A stretch of DNA of 64,000 nucleotides from Mycolicibacterium rutilum. GTDB taxonomy: Bacteria > Actinomycetota > Actinomycetes > Mycobacteriales > Mycobacteriaceae. This document shows positions 17,161-25,646 of the stretch, one piece after another. The stretch covers positions 2,542,001-2,606,000 of the forward strand of contig NZ_LT629971.1 of the NCBI RefSeq assembly GCF_900108565.1. The letters are read 5' to 3'. The number at the start of each line of letters is the position of its first letter. Positions within the stretch are counted from its first letter, which is position 1. The notes under the pieces were generated by a model that made no database searches, was not told the DNA's origin, and saw only the letters and a program-made list of their open reading frames with translations. Position numbers and translations under genes: made by a program.

Positions 17161-18069
17161 ATGAGGCCAGAGGTACCGATCCCATACACCGCTGTGGTCC
17201 CGGCGGCAGGGCTGGGCACCCGCTTCCTGCCCGCCACCAAGACCGTTCCCAAGGAGTTGCTGCCGGTCGTCGACACCCCCGGCATCGAGCTGGTCGCCGC
17301 CGAGGCCGCCGAAGCCGGCGCCGAACGCCTGGTGATCGTCACGTCGGAGGGCAAGGACGGCGTCGTCGCGCACTTCGTCGAGGACCTGGTGCTCGAGGGC
17401 ACGCTCGAGGCCCGCGGCAAGCAGTCGATGCTCGAGAAGGTCCGGCGCGCGCCCGCGCTGATCAAGGTCGAGTCGGTCGTGCAGGCCCAGCCGCTGGGCC
17501 TCGGCCACGCGGTCAGCTGTGTGGAACCCAAGCTCGGACCCGACGAGGACGCAGTGGCGGTGCTGCTGCCCGACGACCTGGTGCTGCCGACCGGTGTGCT
17601 CGAGACGATGTCGAAGGTGCGGGCCAAGCGCGGCGGCTCGGTGCTGTGCGCGATCGAGGTGCCGCGCGAGGAGATCAGCGCCTACGGCGTGTTCGACGTC
17701 GAGACCGTGCCCGACACCAACAACCCGAATGTGCTGCGGGTCAAGGGAATGTACGAGAAGCCGAAGGCCGAGGACGCGCCGTCGCCGTTCGCCGCGGCCG
17801 GCCGCTACGTCCTCGACCGGGCCATCTTCGATGCGCTCAAGCGGGTTCCGCGCGGCGCGGGCGGGGAGATCCAGCTGACCGATGCGGTCGCGCTGTTGAT
17901 CAACGAGGGCCATCCCGTGCACGTGGTTGTGCACCGCGGATCTCGACACGACCTCGGAAATCCCGGCGGCTACCTCAAGGCTGCGGTTGACTTTGCGTTG
18001 AAGCGCGATGACTACGGGCCGGAACTCCGGCGGTGGTTGGTGGAGCGACTGGGGCTGATCGACTGCTGA
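17161..18069 (+). CDS. galU: UTP-glucose-1-phosphate uridylyltransferase
   Basis: A 302-residue nucleotidyltransferase forming UDP-glucose. The signature GLGTRFLPATKTVPKELLP covers the nucleotide and phosphate loop. The UDP-glucose made here is the substrate of the UDP-glucose dehydrogenase encoded 33 kb downstream and a likely donor for the glycolipid glycosyltransferases. First of a plus-strand group with glp and rimJ, as Rv0993 in M. tuberculosis. Confidence 0.96.
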   Translation: MRPEVPIPYTAVVPAAGLGTRFLPATKTVPKELLPVVDTPGIELVAAEAAEAGAERLVIVTSEGKDGVVAHFVEDLVLEGTLEARGKQSMLEKVRRAPALIKVESVVQAQPLGLGHAVSCVEPKLGPDEDAVAVLLPDDLVLPTGVLETMSKVRAKRGGSVLCAIEVPREEISAYGVFDVETVPDTNNPNVLRVKGMYEKPKAEDAPSPFAAAGRYVLDRAIFDALKRVPRGAGGEIQLTDAVALLINEGHPVHVVVHRGSRHDLGNPGGYLKAAVDFALKRDDYGPELRRWLVERLGLIDC

Positions 18070-18117
18070 TCCCGCGCAGGCAACCCACGACGGCCCTGAC
18101 GCGGAGATAGGGGCACG

Positions 18118-19377
18118 GTGCGTTCGGTCGAGGAACAGCAGGCACGAGTTGCGGCTGCGGCGGTGGCGCCGCGTCCGGTGCGAGTGGCGATCGCCGAGGC
18201 GCAGGGACTGATGTGCGCCGAGGAAGTGGTCACCGAGCGTCCGCTGCCCGGTTTCGACCAGGCCGCGATCGACGGTTACGCCGTGCGCAGCGTCGACGTG
18301 CTCGGCGTTGGCGACGACGGGGACGGCGAGGAGTCCGGCGAGCGCGAGGTCAGCCTTCCGGTGATGGGCGTGATCGAGGCGGGTGCCCGCACGCCGAGCC
18401 GGCTGCAGCCGCGCCAGGCCGCCCGCGTGCAGACCGGTGCGCCGATGCCGACGCTGGCCGATGCGGTGCTGCCGCTGCGCTGGACCGACGGCGGCGACGC
18501 CCGCGTGACGGTGCTGCGCGGCGTGCGGTCGGGCGCCTATGTCCGGCGCACCGGCGACGACGTGCAGCCCGGAGACGTCGCGGTGCGGGCGGGCACGATC
18601 ATCGGCCCCGCGCAGGTCGGCCTGCTCGCCGCGGTCGGCAGGGAGCGGGTGCTGGTGCATCCGCGGCCGCGGCTGTCGGTGATGTGTGTGGGCGGCGAGC
18701 TGGTCGACATCTCCCGCACCCCGGGCAACGGGCAGGTCTACGACGTCAACTCCTATGCGCTGGCCGCCGCGGGCCGCGATGCCGGCGCCGAGGTGAACCG
18801 GGTCGGCATCGTCGACACCGATCCCAAACAGCTGCGCGAGGTCGTCGAGGGCCAGATCAACCGCGCCGAGGTGGTGGTGATCGCCGGCGCGGTCGGCGGT
18901 GCGGCGGCCGAAGCGGTGCGCTCGGTGCTGGCCGAGCTGGGGGAGATGGAGGTGACCCGCATCGCGATGCACCCCGGTTCGGTGCAGGGGTTCGGCCAGC
19001 TCGGCCGCGACGGTGTGCCCGTGTTCCTGCTGCCCGCCAACCCGGTCAGCGCGCTGGTGGTGTTCGAGGTGATGGTCCGTCCGCTGATCCGGCTGTCGCT
19101 GGGCAAGCGTCAGGCGCACCGGCGGATCGTGCAGGCCCGCACGCTGTCGCCGATCGAGTCGGTCGCCGGTCGGCGCGGTTATCTGCGGGGTCAGCTGATG
19201 CGCGACCAGGACACCGGCGAGTACCTCGTGCAGGCGCTCGGCGGCGGGCCGGGTGCGTCGTCGCACCTGCTGGCCACCCTGGCCGAGGCGAACTGTCTGG
19301 TCGTCGTGCCCAGCGAGGCCGAGCAGATCCGCACCGGCGAGATCGTCGACGTGGCGTTCCTGGCGCAGCGCGGTTGA
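18118..19377 (+). CDS. glp: Gephyrin-like MoeA family protein Glp
   Basis: A 419-residue MoeA-fold protein with GFDQAAIDGYAVR near the N-terminus, the substrate loop VQTGAPMPTLADAVL, the molybdopterin-binding segment with YDVNSYALAAAGRDAG, and LLPANPVSALVVFEVM. GTG start. Although annotated moeA in many genomes (Rv0994), the linked copy next to glpR is the one shown in Corynebacterium to act as Glp, a gephyrin-like protein that binds FtsZ and the membrane receptor GlpR to coordinate division and polar growth. The conserved linkage with glpR here supports that reading; molybdotransferase activity cannot be excluded. Confidence 0.92.
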   Translation: MRSVEEQQARVAAAAVAPRPVRVAIAEAQGLMCAEEVVTERPLPGFDQAAIDGYAVRSVDVLGVGDDGDGEESGEREVSLPVMGVIEAGARTPSRLQPRQAARVQTGAPMPTLADAVLPLRWTDGGDARVTVLRGVRSGAYVRRTGDDVQPGDVAVRAGTIIGPAQVGLLAAVGRERVLVHPRPRLSVMCVGGELVDISRTPGNGQVYDVNSYALAAAGRDAGAEVNRVGIVDTDPKQLREVVEGQINRAEVVVIAGAVGGAAAEAVRSVLAELGEMEVTRIAMHPGSVQGFGQLGRDGVPVFLLPANPVSALVVFEVMVRPLIRLSLGKRQAHRRIVQARTLSPIESVAGRRGYLRGQLMRDQDTGEYLVQALGGGPGASSHLLATLAEANCLVVVPSEAEQIRTGEIVDVAFLAQRG

Positions 19378-19396
19378 CCCCGACCGGCGTGTCGAC

Positions 19397-20050
19397 ATGA
19401 GCTTTCTGCGGTCCAGCGCCCTGCACCCGGGCTGGCCGCAACCGGCCGGTCCGCTGCGGGTGGCCGCGGGCGTGGTGCGGCTGCGGCCGGTGCGGCTGCG
19501 CGACGGCGCCCAGTGGAGCCGCATCCGCCTCGCCGAGCGTGCGCACCTGGAGCCGTGGGAGCCGGCCACGGGTGTCGACTGGGAGACCCGGCACGCGATC
19601 ACGTCGTGGCCGGCGGTGTGCTCGGGGCTGCGTTCGGAGGCGCGCAAGGGGCGGATGCTGCCGTACGTCATCGAGGTCGACGGTGATTTCGCCGGACAGC
19701 TGACGATCGGCAACATCACCCACGGCGCGCTGCGCTCGGCATGGATCGGATACTGGGTTTCCAAGGCGCTCAACGGAGGTGGCGTCGCGACGGCCGCGTT
19801 GGCGCTCGGCGTCGACCACTGTTTCGGGCCCGTCGCGCTGCATCGCGTCGAGGCGACCGTGCGGCCCGAGAACGCGGCGAGCCGGGCGGTGCTCGGCAAG
19901 GTCGGCTTCCGCGAGGAGGGATTGCTGCGCCGGTACCTCGAGGTCGACGGCGCCTGGCGCGATCACCTGCTGGTGGCCATCACCGTCGAGGAACTGGTCG
20001 GTTCGGCGGCGGCGGCGCTGGTGCGGCAGGGCCGGGCCAACTGGACGTGA
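19397..20050 (+). CDS. rimJ: GNAT acetyltransferase, RimJ/RimL type
   Basis: A 217-residue GNAT enzyme with the N-terminal VVRLRPVRLRDGAQWSRIR, the acetyl-CoA loop region SKALNGGGVATAALALGVDH and the C-terminal VRPENAASRAVLGKVGF typical of RimJ/RimL N-alpha-acetyltransferases. The ATG lies 19 bases after glp, in the same order as Rv0995. Target protein is not evident; in E. coli the homologue acetylates ribosomal protein S5. Confidence 0.9.
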   Translation: MSFLRSSALHPGWPQPAGPLRVAAGVVRLRPVRLRDGAQWSRIRLAERAHLEPWEPATGVDWETRHAITSWPAVCSGLRSEARKGRMLPYVIEVDGDFAGQLTIGNITHGALRSAWIGYWVSKALNGGGVATAALALGVDHCFGPVALHRVEATVRPENAASRAVLGKVGFREEGLLRRYLEVDGAWRDHLLVAITVEELVGSAAAALVRQGRANWT

Positions 20051-20294
20051 CGCGGGGGAGCAACGCGCCGGTCGCGTGGTGTCGCTGAGTTCTACTGGAG
20101 GGTCGTTCGCGGAGCAAAATCACTGCCCTGGTGTAGAAATCGGCGCACCCGACGGGTCGGCGTTGTTACCAATGTGACATTTGTGACTGTTGGTGCTTGT
20201 CTGCTGTGAATTACAGGTGTGTAATTGTCTCGGCGCGCCGCCCACGGATGCGCAGGTCACAGACCTAGCCTTATCGGGGAAAGGAGCAGGCGAC

Positions 20295-21320
20295 ATGCCA
20301 AGCATCCCCCAATCCCTTCTGTGGATTTCTCTCGTCGTCCTCTGGCTCTTCGTGCTCGTGCCGATGCTGATCAGCAAGCGCGACTCCGTGCGGCGCACCA
20401 GCGACGTGGCACTGGCGACGCGGGTGCTCAACAGCGGGCGCAACGCGCGGCTGCGCAAACGGCACGGCCCCGCCGCGGGCCACGCCCACGATCCGGATTG
20501 GCGGCCATCCGAAGACGACTTCGACGACCACCTCGACGAGGAGGTTGCGGACGAGCCGGTGGGCCGGTCGGTCGTGCGCGCCGCCGCGGTCGAGGTCGAG
20601 CCCGAACCCGACTATCTCGACGTCGACGTGGTGGCGGAGGACGCGGAGGCACTGCCGGTGGGCGCCTCGGCGGCTGAAAGTGACGAGCTGACACTGCAAT
20701 TCGACGAGGAGCCGGTCGAGGACGTCCCCGTCGAAGAGGAACCTGTGAAGGAGGCGCCGGAGCCGGTCGCCGAGGCGGACCCGGAGCCGGAGGACGAACT
20801 CGACGACGAGTACGAGTACGTCGACGACTCGTCGGGCCTGGAGGCGCCGTCGGAGGAGGCCGATGCGCCCGTGGCCGATTCGCTGTCGGCTGCGCGCCGG
20901 CGCCGCTACGAGTCGAAGACGGCGGCCGCGGTCAGCGAGCGCAAATACAAGTTCCGCAAGCGCATGCTGACGGCGATGGGGGTGCTGCTGGTCGGTTCGG
21001 CCGCCGCGGCGTTCACGGTGATGCCCGGGATGTGGTGGGCGTGCGGTGCGGTCGGCGCGGTGACGGTGCTCTACCTGGCCTATCTGCGCAGGCAGACGCG
21101 AATCGAGGAGCGGTTGCGGCGGCGCCGCGCACAGCGGATCGCGCGGTCGCGGCTGGGTGTGGAGAACACCGACGACCGCGAGTTCGACGTGGTGCCGGCG
21201 CGGCTGCGGCGGCCGGGCTCGGTGGTCCTGGAGATCGACGACGAGGACCCGATCTTCGAGCATCTGGACTACGCACCGTTCGCGCGGCATTTCGATCTGC
21301 CGCGGGCCGCGGGTCAGTAG
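20295..21320 (+). CDS. glpR: Glp receptor GlpR / SepX-type septal membrane protein
   Basis: A 341-residue membrane protein: N-terminal TM LLWISLVVLWLFVLVPMLIS (residues 8-27), a basic stretch, then a long acidic low-complexity region (about 70-210), two closely spaced TM helices around residues 217-255 (MGVLLVGSAAAAFTVM; ACGAVGAVTVLYLAYL), and a basic C-terminal domain. This matches actinobacterial SepX/GlpR, the membrane partner of Glp at the septum. Rv0996 is the M. tuberculosis counterpart. A 244-base gap separates it from rimJ, so it may have its own promoter; GGAG precedes the ATG. Confidence 0.9.
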   Translation: MPSIPQSLLWISLVVLWLFVLVPMLISKRDSVRRTSDVALATRVLNSGRNARLRKRHGPAAGHAHDPDWRPSEDDFDDHLDEEVADEPVGRSVVRAAAVEVEPEPDYLDVDVVAEDAEALPVGASAAESDELTLQFDEEPVEDVPVEEEPVKEAPEPVAEADPEPEDELDDEYEYVDDSSGLEAPSEEADAPVADSLSAARRRRYESKTAAAVSERKYKFRKRMLTAMGVLLVGSAAAAFTVMPGMWWACGAVGAVTVLYLAYLRRQTRIEERLRRRRAQRIARSRLGVENTDDREFDVVPARLRRPGSVVLEIDDEDPIFEHLDYAPFARHFDLPRAAGQ

Positions 21321-21371
21321 GCCTCGATTTTCGGCCGCCGTCCGGTGACTGGTAGCCTGCTACCGGTATCA

Positions 21372-21444
21372 GGGGCTATGGCGCAGTTGGTAGCGCGACT
21401 CGTTCGCATCGAGTAGGTCAGGGGTTCGATTCCCCTTAGCTCCA
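21372..21444 (+). tRNA. tRNA-Ala (CGC)
   Basis: 73-base cloverleaf: acceptor GGGGCTA/TAGCTCC (one G-U pair), D arm GCGC-AGTTGGTA-GCGC, anticodon stem ACTCG/CGAGT with loop TTCGCAT giving anticodon CGC, and T arm GGGG-TTCGATT-CCCC. CCA is not encoded. It marks the left boundary of the accessory block. Confidence 0.96.
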
Positions 21445-21495
21445 CAGAAATTGCTCGGCCGCCAGAATGTGTGCGGGGCGCCGCGCCGGCTGGCT

Positions 21496-21501
21496 TAAAA
21501 T
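21496..21501 (+). promoter_or_regulatory. -10 hexamer TAAAAT before the EspC-like gene (leaderless)
   Basis: TAAAAT ends seven bases before the ATG and there is no ribosome site, the mycobacterial leaderless pattern. Confidence 0.5.
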
Positions 21502-21508
21502 TCATCTC

Positions 21509-21808
21509 ATGGCAGCGACTCTGCGCGTTGACCCGTCGAAGCTGCGGGAAGTGGCCGCCACCCAGACCGAGGTCGGGTCGTTCGTATCAAGCATGGGCAC
21601 AGGGACTCAGCTCGCCACCGCCGCCGCGGCAGTGACCGAGCTGCAGAGTGCCGCGGCATGCCAACTGGCCGCCGAGGTGCTCGACAAGACCGCTGCCGTC
21701 GTCGGCAAGGAGCTGGCCACGCACGCCGAGCGGCTGACCTCTGCCGCCGAGCGCTACACATCGACCGACCAGGCGCTGGCCCAACGGCTGCGGAGCATCG
21801 CCGAGTGA
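21509..21808 (+). CDS. EspC-like ESX-secreted small protein (DUF2580 type)
   Basis: A 99-residue, Ala-rich all-helical protein starting MAATLRVDPSKLREVAATQT. It has the general type VII secretion motif YxxxD as YTSTD at residues 83-87, right after the second helix, and a single Cys. Length and pattern match EspC/DUF2580 proteins secreted with a larger partner. The partner is probably the next gene, whose N-terminus also looks like a WXG100 domain and which starts 22 bases downstream. No ESX core genes are in the window, so secretion would depend on a system elsewhere. Confidence 0.82.
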   Translation: MAATLRVDPSKLREVAATQTEVGSFVSSMGTGTQLATAAAAVTELQSAAACQLAAEVLDKTAAVVGKELATHAERLTSAAERYTSTDQALAQRLRSIAE

Positions 21809-21829
21809 CCCTGACCGCAGGATGACCAC

Positions 21830-23626
21830 ATGCCGGTGACGATCCCTCAGGTCGAAGCGTCACGACCCGAGGGACTGACCCAGGCCGCCGCCGAACTGTC
21901 CCGGCAGGCGACCGGACTCAACAACCAGATCACCACCCAGCAGGCCGCGCTGGAGAACCTCAGACAGGGCTGGAGCGGCACCGCCTCCGCCCAGGCGCTC
22001 GCGAAAGCCACCCCCACGCTCGACCAGATGCGCCGCCTGCACGAAACCCTGACCAACCTGCAGTCGACCCTGCAGAGCGGCGGGGCGACCTTGACCGCGA
22101 ACCGCACCAGCGTCCTGCAGACCGTCACCCAACTGCAGCAGCAGGGCTGGCAGGTCGGCCCCGACGGCAGTGTGTCGGTGAAGCCTGGCAGTCCGCTCGA
22201 CCAGTACGCCCGAGCGAGCCCGGTCAACGCGATGCGCGTCGATCAACTGGCCGCGACGAACAGCCTCACCATGAAGACCGCGCTGGCGAATTTCGACACC
22301 GCCGACCGCCAGCTCAGCCAAGGCGTGCGCAGCACCGTCGCCGGGTTGTCCGACACCACGATGCGGTCCTGGGGGCCCGGCGGGCCGTTGCCGCAGGCGC
22401 CGCCGAAGGAATCCGGTCCGAAGATCCCGGACACCAAGGACCCGGTCGAGGTCAAGAACTGGTGGAACTCGCTGTCAAAAGAGGAGCGCGACAGGCTCAT
22501 TCGCGAACAGCCGGAAAAGATCGGCAACCTCAACGGCGTTCCCGTCGAACCGCGCAGCCGGGCCAACAAGGCCGTCATGCAACGCGACATCGACCGCGTC
22601 GAGCAGCGCGCGGCGGTCACCGGAGCCACCGTCGACCAGGTCAAGGCCAACCCGGACAAGTTCGGCCTCACCGGCACCGACATCACCCGCTACAACAACG
22701 CCGTACAGGTCAAGCGTGGCCTCGAGACCAACAGTAAGAACACCGGCGGAACCGAAACCTTCTTGTACGTCTACGAACCCGAGGCGTTCGACGGGCAGGG
22801 CCGCGCCGCCGTCGCCATCGGCAACCCCGACAACGCCGACAACACCGCTGTCGTCGTGCCCGGCACCGGCAACAGCGTCACGTCCGGCTGGCTGAGCAAT
22901 CCGGACGCCGCGAACGTCTACAACGAGACCGCGGCCGCCAACCGCGGCGCCACGACGTCGGTGGTCGCATGGATGGGCTACAACGCGCCCGACAGCCTGT
23001 TCGACCCGCAGGTGGCGCAGGTCGGTAACGCCCGCGAAGGCGGCAACCTGCTGGCCAACGACATCAACACGCTCGAGCTGACCAACCGCGGCGACTCGCA
23101 CGTCACGGTGATGGGGCACTCCTACGGGTCGACGACGGTCGCCGACGCCTGCGCCGGTTACGGACTGCGCGCCGACGACGTGGTTCTGGTCGGATCGCCC
23201 GGCACGGATCTGGCCGAGACCGCCGCCGACTTCAACCTGCCGCCCGGCGGTCAGGTGTACGTCGGGTCGGCCTCCACCGATCCGATCACGCACCTCGGCG
23301 GGGACACCCAGGCCCACGTCCCGGGCACCGGTGTCACCGTCGGATTGGGTTCTGACCCCGCGACGACCGACTTCGGCGGCACCCGCTTCAAAGCTGAGGT
23401 CGCTGGCGTCGACTGGCCGTGGAAGGACCACAGCGGCTATTACGTCACGGGCAGCGAATCGCTGTTCAGCATCGGCGAGATCGCCGCGGGCAACGGCGAC
23501 CGGCTCGACGACCTCGGCATGACGGCCGGCGAACGTCACACCATCGACATCCCGATTCCCGGGCTGCCCGACGTGGAGATCGACCCCGAGACCTACCGCC
23601 CCGCCACCCGTGACCACCACCACTGA
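21830..23626 (+). CDS. DUF1023 alpha/beta hydrolase with N-terminal WXG100-like domain
   Basis: A 598-residue protein in two parts. Residues 1-170 are helical with a WxG turn (GWSGTASAQ, W48) and resemble a WXG100 substrate domain. Residues about 200-580 form a DUF1023 alpha/beta hydrolase. The nucleophile elbow is GHSYGS with Ser431; later landmarks are GSPGTDLAETAADF (possible acid) and WPWKDHSGYY (possible catalytic His). Such proteins are thought to be ESX substrates with lipase/esterase-like activity, but the substrate is unknown. It lies between an EspC-like gene and a lipoprotein gene in one apparent operon. Confidence 0.85.
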   Translation: MPVTIPQVEASRPEGLTQAAAELSRQATGLNNQITTQQAALENLRQGWSGTASAQALAKATPTLDQMRRLHETLTNLQSTLQSGGATLTANRTSVLQTVTQLQQQGWQVGPDGSVSVKPGSPLDQYARASPVNAMRVDQLAATNSLTMKTALANFDTADRQLSQGVRSTVAGLSDTTMRSWGPGGPLPQAPPKESGPKIPDTKDPVEVKNWWNSLSKEERDRLIREQPEKIGNLNGVPVEPRSRANKAVMQRDIDRVEQRAAVTGATVDQVKANPDKFGLTGTDITRYNNAVQVKRGLETNSKNTGGTETFLYVYEPEAFDGQGRAAVAIGNPDNADNTAVVVPGTGNSVTSGWLSNPDAANVYNETAAANRGATTSVVAWMGYNAPDSLFDPQVAQVGNAREGGNLLANDINTLELTNRGDSHVTVMGHSYGSTTVADACAGYGLRADDVVLVGSPGTDLAETAADFNLPPGGQVYVGSASTDPITHLGGDTQAHVPGTGVTVGLGSDPATTDFGGTRFKAEVAGVDWPWKDHSGYYVTGSESLFSIGEIAAGNGDRLDDLGMTAGERHTIDIPIPGLPDVEIDPETYRPATRDHHH

Positions 23627-23643
23627 CAGATTGGACGCCAACG

Positions 23644-24171
23644 ATGCGCAACCCCGGCACCCGCATGTTGCCGAAGGTGACCGTCGCCGCCGCGCTGTGC
23701 GCGTCGCTGATGACAGGATGTGACTCGATGACAACGCAGAACGGTCCCGGCGACGATGCGCTGACCCCCGAGCAGTCCAAGGCCCAGGTCGTCGACAGCG
23801 CACGCGAAGTCGTGCAGAGCCTCCAATTGCCGGTGACGCGAGCGCTTTTCCGGCACGAGTCGTGCAACGACCAGCAGGAGCCGCCGTTCCGCGGCAACGT
23901 CAGCGTCTGGCTGCCGCTGGCCGCCGACTTCCAGGAGTCCGACCGCGAAGTGGCGCAGTGGGTGGAGCGCCTGAAGTCGCAAGGATGGTCCGGCGACACC
24001 GAATTCAAGACCCACGGCACCACCGTCGAGAAGAACAACGTCGTCGCGTCGTTCGCCCCGCAGAACGTCAGCACCCCCAACCGGACGGTGACGTTCTACG
24101 GCGAGTGCCGCGACTTCACCACCACCAAGGCGACCGCCGGTGAGCCCGAGGACATCTCGCTCGACGGGTGA
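23644..24171 (+). CDS. Lipoprotein linked to the type VII hydrolase
   Basis: A 175-residue protein with a signal peptide ending in the lipobox LMTGC (Cys26), then a small mature domain with two further cysteines (ESCNDQQEPP and GECRDF). It begins 18 bases after the hydrolase stop in the same direction. I do not recognise the family with certainty. The arrangement effector-like gene followed by a lipoprotein would fit a surface partner or immunity protein, but that is inference from position only. Confidence 0.8.
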   Translation: MRNPGTRMLPKVTVAAALCASLMTGCDSMTTQNGPGDDALTPEQSKAQVVDSAREVVQSLQLPVTRALFRHESCNDQQEPPFRGNVSVWLPLAADFQESDREVAQWVERLKSQGWSGDTEFKTHGTTVEKNNVVASFAPQNVSTPNRTVTFYGECRDFTTTKATAGEPEDISLDG

Positions 24172-24178
24172 GATCCGC

Positions 24179-24973
24179 TCAGCCCGTGGTCGCGATCCCG
24201 CCGTCGACAGGAATCACCGCCCCGGTGAGGTAGGACCCCGCGCGGCTGGCCAGGTAGACCGCGATGCCCGCCATGTCGTCGTCGCGGCCGATGCGGCGCA
24301 GAGGTGCCGCCGCGGCGATCTGCTCGCCGTACGCGTCGAGCGTCGCCGCCATCATCTTCGACTGAAACGGGCCTGGCGCAACGGCATTGACGGTGATGTG
24401 CTGCGGCCCGAGCTCGCGGGCGAGGACACGGGTGAGGTGGTGGACGGCGGCCTTGCTGCTGCTGTAGGAGTACGTCGGCAACTGCGGGGCGCGGAGCCCG
24501 TCGATGCTGCCGACGTTGATGATCCGGGCCGGGTCGTCGGCGGTGCCTGCGGCGCGCAGGGCCGGCAGCAGCGCCTGCACCATCCAGAACGGCGCCTTCA
24601 CGTTGAGGTCGAGCACCTTGTCCCACGCCGAATCGGGGAAGCTCTCCAGCGGCTCGCCCCACGTCGCGCCGGCGTTGTTGACCAGGATGTGCAGCGGTTC
24701 GCCGCCGGCGGTGAGGTCCTCGGCGAGTCGGAGGCACTCGTCATGGCGGGACAGGTCGGCGGGCACCGCCCGGACGTCGCCGTACTTCGACAACTGTTCC
24801 TCGGCCTGCGCGCACCCATCGGGTTTGCGTGAGCTGATCACCACGCGCGCGCCGGCCTGCAGCAATCCCCGCGCCATCATCGCCCCGATGCCCCGGGTGC
24901 CGCCCGTGACGAGGGCCCGCTTGCCGGTGAGGTCGAAAAGCTCTGTGTGCGTGCTGAACTGATCTTCGCTCAT
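24179..24973 (-). CDS. Short-chain dehydrogenase/reductase
   Basis: A 264-residue classical SDR. Cofactor loop VTGGTRGIG near residue 20, the NNAG motif as VNNAGATWG, and catalytic Ser and Tyr-Lys in GSIDGLRAPQLPTYSYSSSK. C-terminal SYLTGAVIPVDGGIATTG is typical. The ATG at 24973 has GGAGG nine bases upstream; a TTG two codons earlier is possible. The family layout is that of 3-oxoacyl-ACP reductase-like enzymes; no neighbour specifies the substrate. Confidence 0.9.
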   Translation of the reverse strand: MSEDQFSTHTELFDLTGKRALVTGGTRGIGAMMARGLLQAGARVVISSRKPDGCAQAEEQLSKYGDVRAVPADLSRHDECLRLAEDLTAGGEPLHILVNNAGATWGEPLESFPDSAWDKVLDLNVKAPFWMVQALLPALRAAGTADDPARIINVGSIDGLRAPQLPTYSYSSSKAAVHHLTRVLARELGPQHITVNAVAPGPFQSKMMAATLDAYGEQIAAAAPLRRIGRDDDMAGIAVYLASRAGSYLTGAVIPVDGGIATTG

Positions 24974-25025
24974 CGGCAAGCGCCTCCGTCGTGGTCCGTG
25001 ACGGCCGTCGCCGCCCGGATAGAGA

Positions 25026-25646
25026 CTAGAAGATCAACCCGTTCGCCTGGGTGGTCGCGGCCGCATAGCGGTTCTGCACGTCCTCCCAGTTGACGACGTT
25101 CCAGAACGCCTTGACGTAATCGGCTTTGACGTTCTTGTACTGCAGGTAGTACGCGTGCTCCCACATGTCGACCTGCAGGAGCGGGATGATGCCCAGCGGG
25201 ACGTTGCCCTGCTGGTCGAACAGCTGGAAGGTCAGCAGCCGCTGGCCCAGCGTGTCGTAACCCAGCACGGCCCAGCCCGAGCCCTGCAGCCCGTTGGCAG
25301 CAGCGGCGAACTGGCTCTGGAACCGGTCGAACGAACCGAACTGGTCGTCGATCGCGGCCGCGAGGTCACCGGTCGGCTTGTCCCCACCGTTCGGTGAGAG
25401 GTTCTTCCACCAGATCGAGTGGTTGACGTGGCCACCGAGGTGGAACGCCAGGTTCTTCTCGTTGAGGAAGATCGCGGAGTGGTCGCCGGACGCCCTGGCC
25501 TCTTCGAGCTTGGCGATCGCGTCGTTGACGCCCTTCACGTAGGTGGCGTGGTGCTTGCTGTGGTGGATCTCGTTGATCTGCCCCGAGATGTGCGGCTCCA
25601 GCGCGCCGTAGTCGTAGTCGAGGTCGGGCAGCGTGTACTCGGCCAT
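25026..25646 (-). CDS. sodA: Superoxide dismutase, Mn-type
   Basis: A 206-residue Fe/Mn superoxide dismutase starting [20 protein letters not shown]. Metal ligands are His28, His76, Asp160 (in LLQVDMWEH) and His164. Position 145 is Gln (FDQQGNVP), where the iron enzyme of M. tuberculosis has His; Gln here is the state of the Mn-dependent mycobacterial enzymes. No signal peptide is present. In M. tuberculosis sodA lies elsewhere in the genome, so this is either a relocated or an additional copy. Confidence 0.96.
   Translation of the reverse strand: MAEYTLPDLDYDYGALEPHISGQINEIHHSKHHATYVKGVNDAIAKLEEARASGDHSAIFLNEKNLAFHLGGHVNHSIWWKNLSPNGGDKPTGDLAAAIDDQFGSFDRFQSQFAAAANGLQGSGWAVLGYDTLGQRLLTFQLFDQQGNVPLGIIPLLQVDMWEHAYYLQYKNVKADYVKAFWNVVNWEDVQNRYAAATTQANGLIF

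Noticed and set aside
16504..19899. 1131-residue open frame on the minus strand
   Set aside because: Only the 3' part (16504-17094) is a gene, 5-FTHF cyclo-ligase. The rest is antisense to galU, glp and rimJ with no recognisable protein; long antisense frames are expected at this GC.
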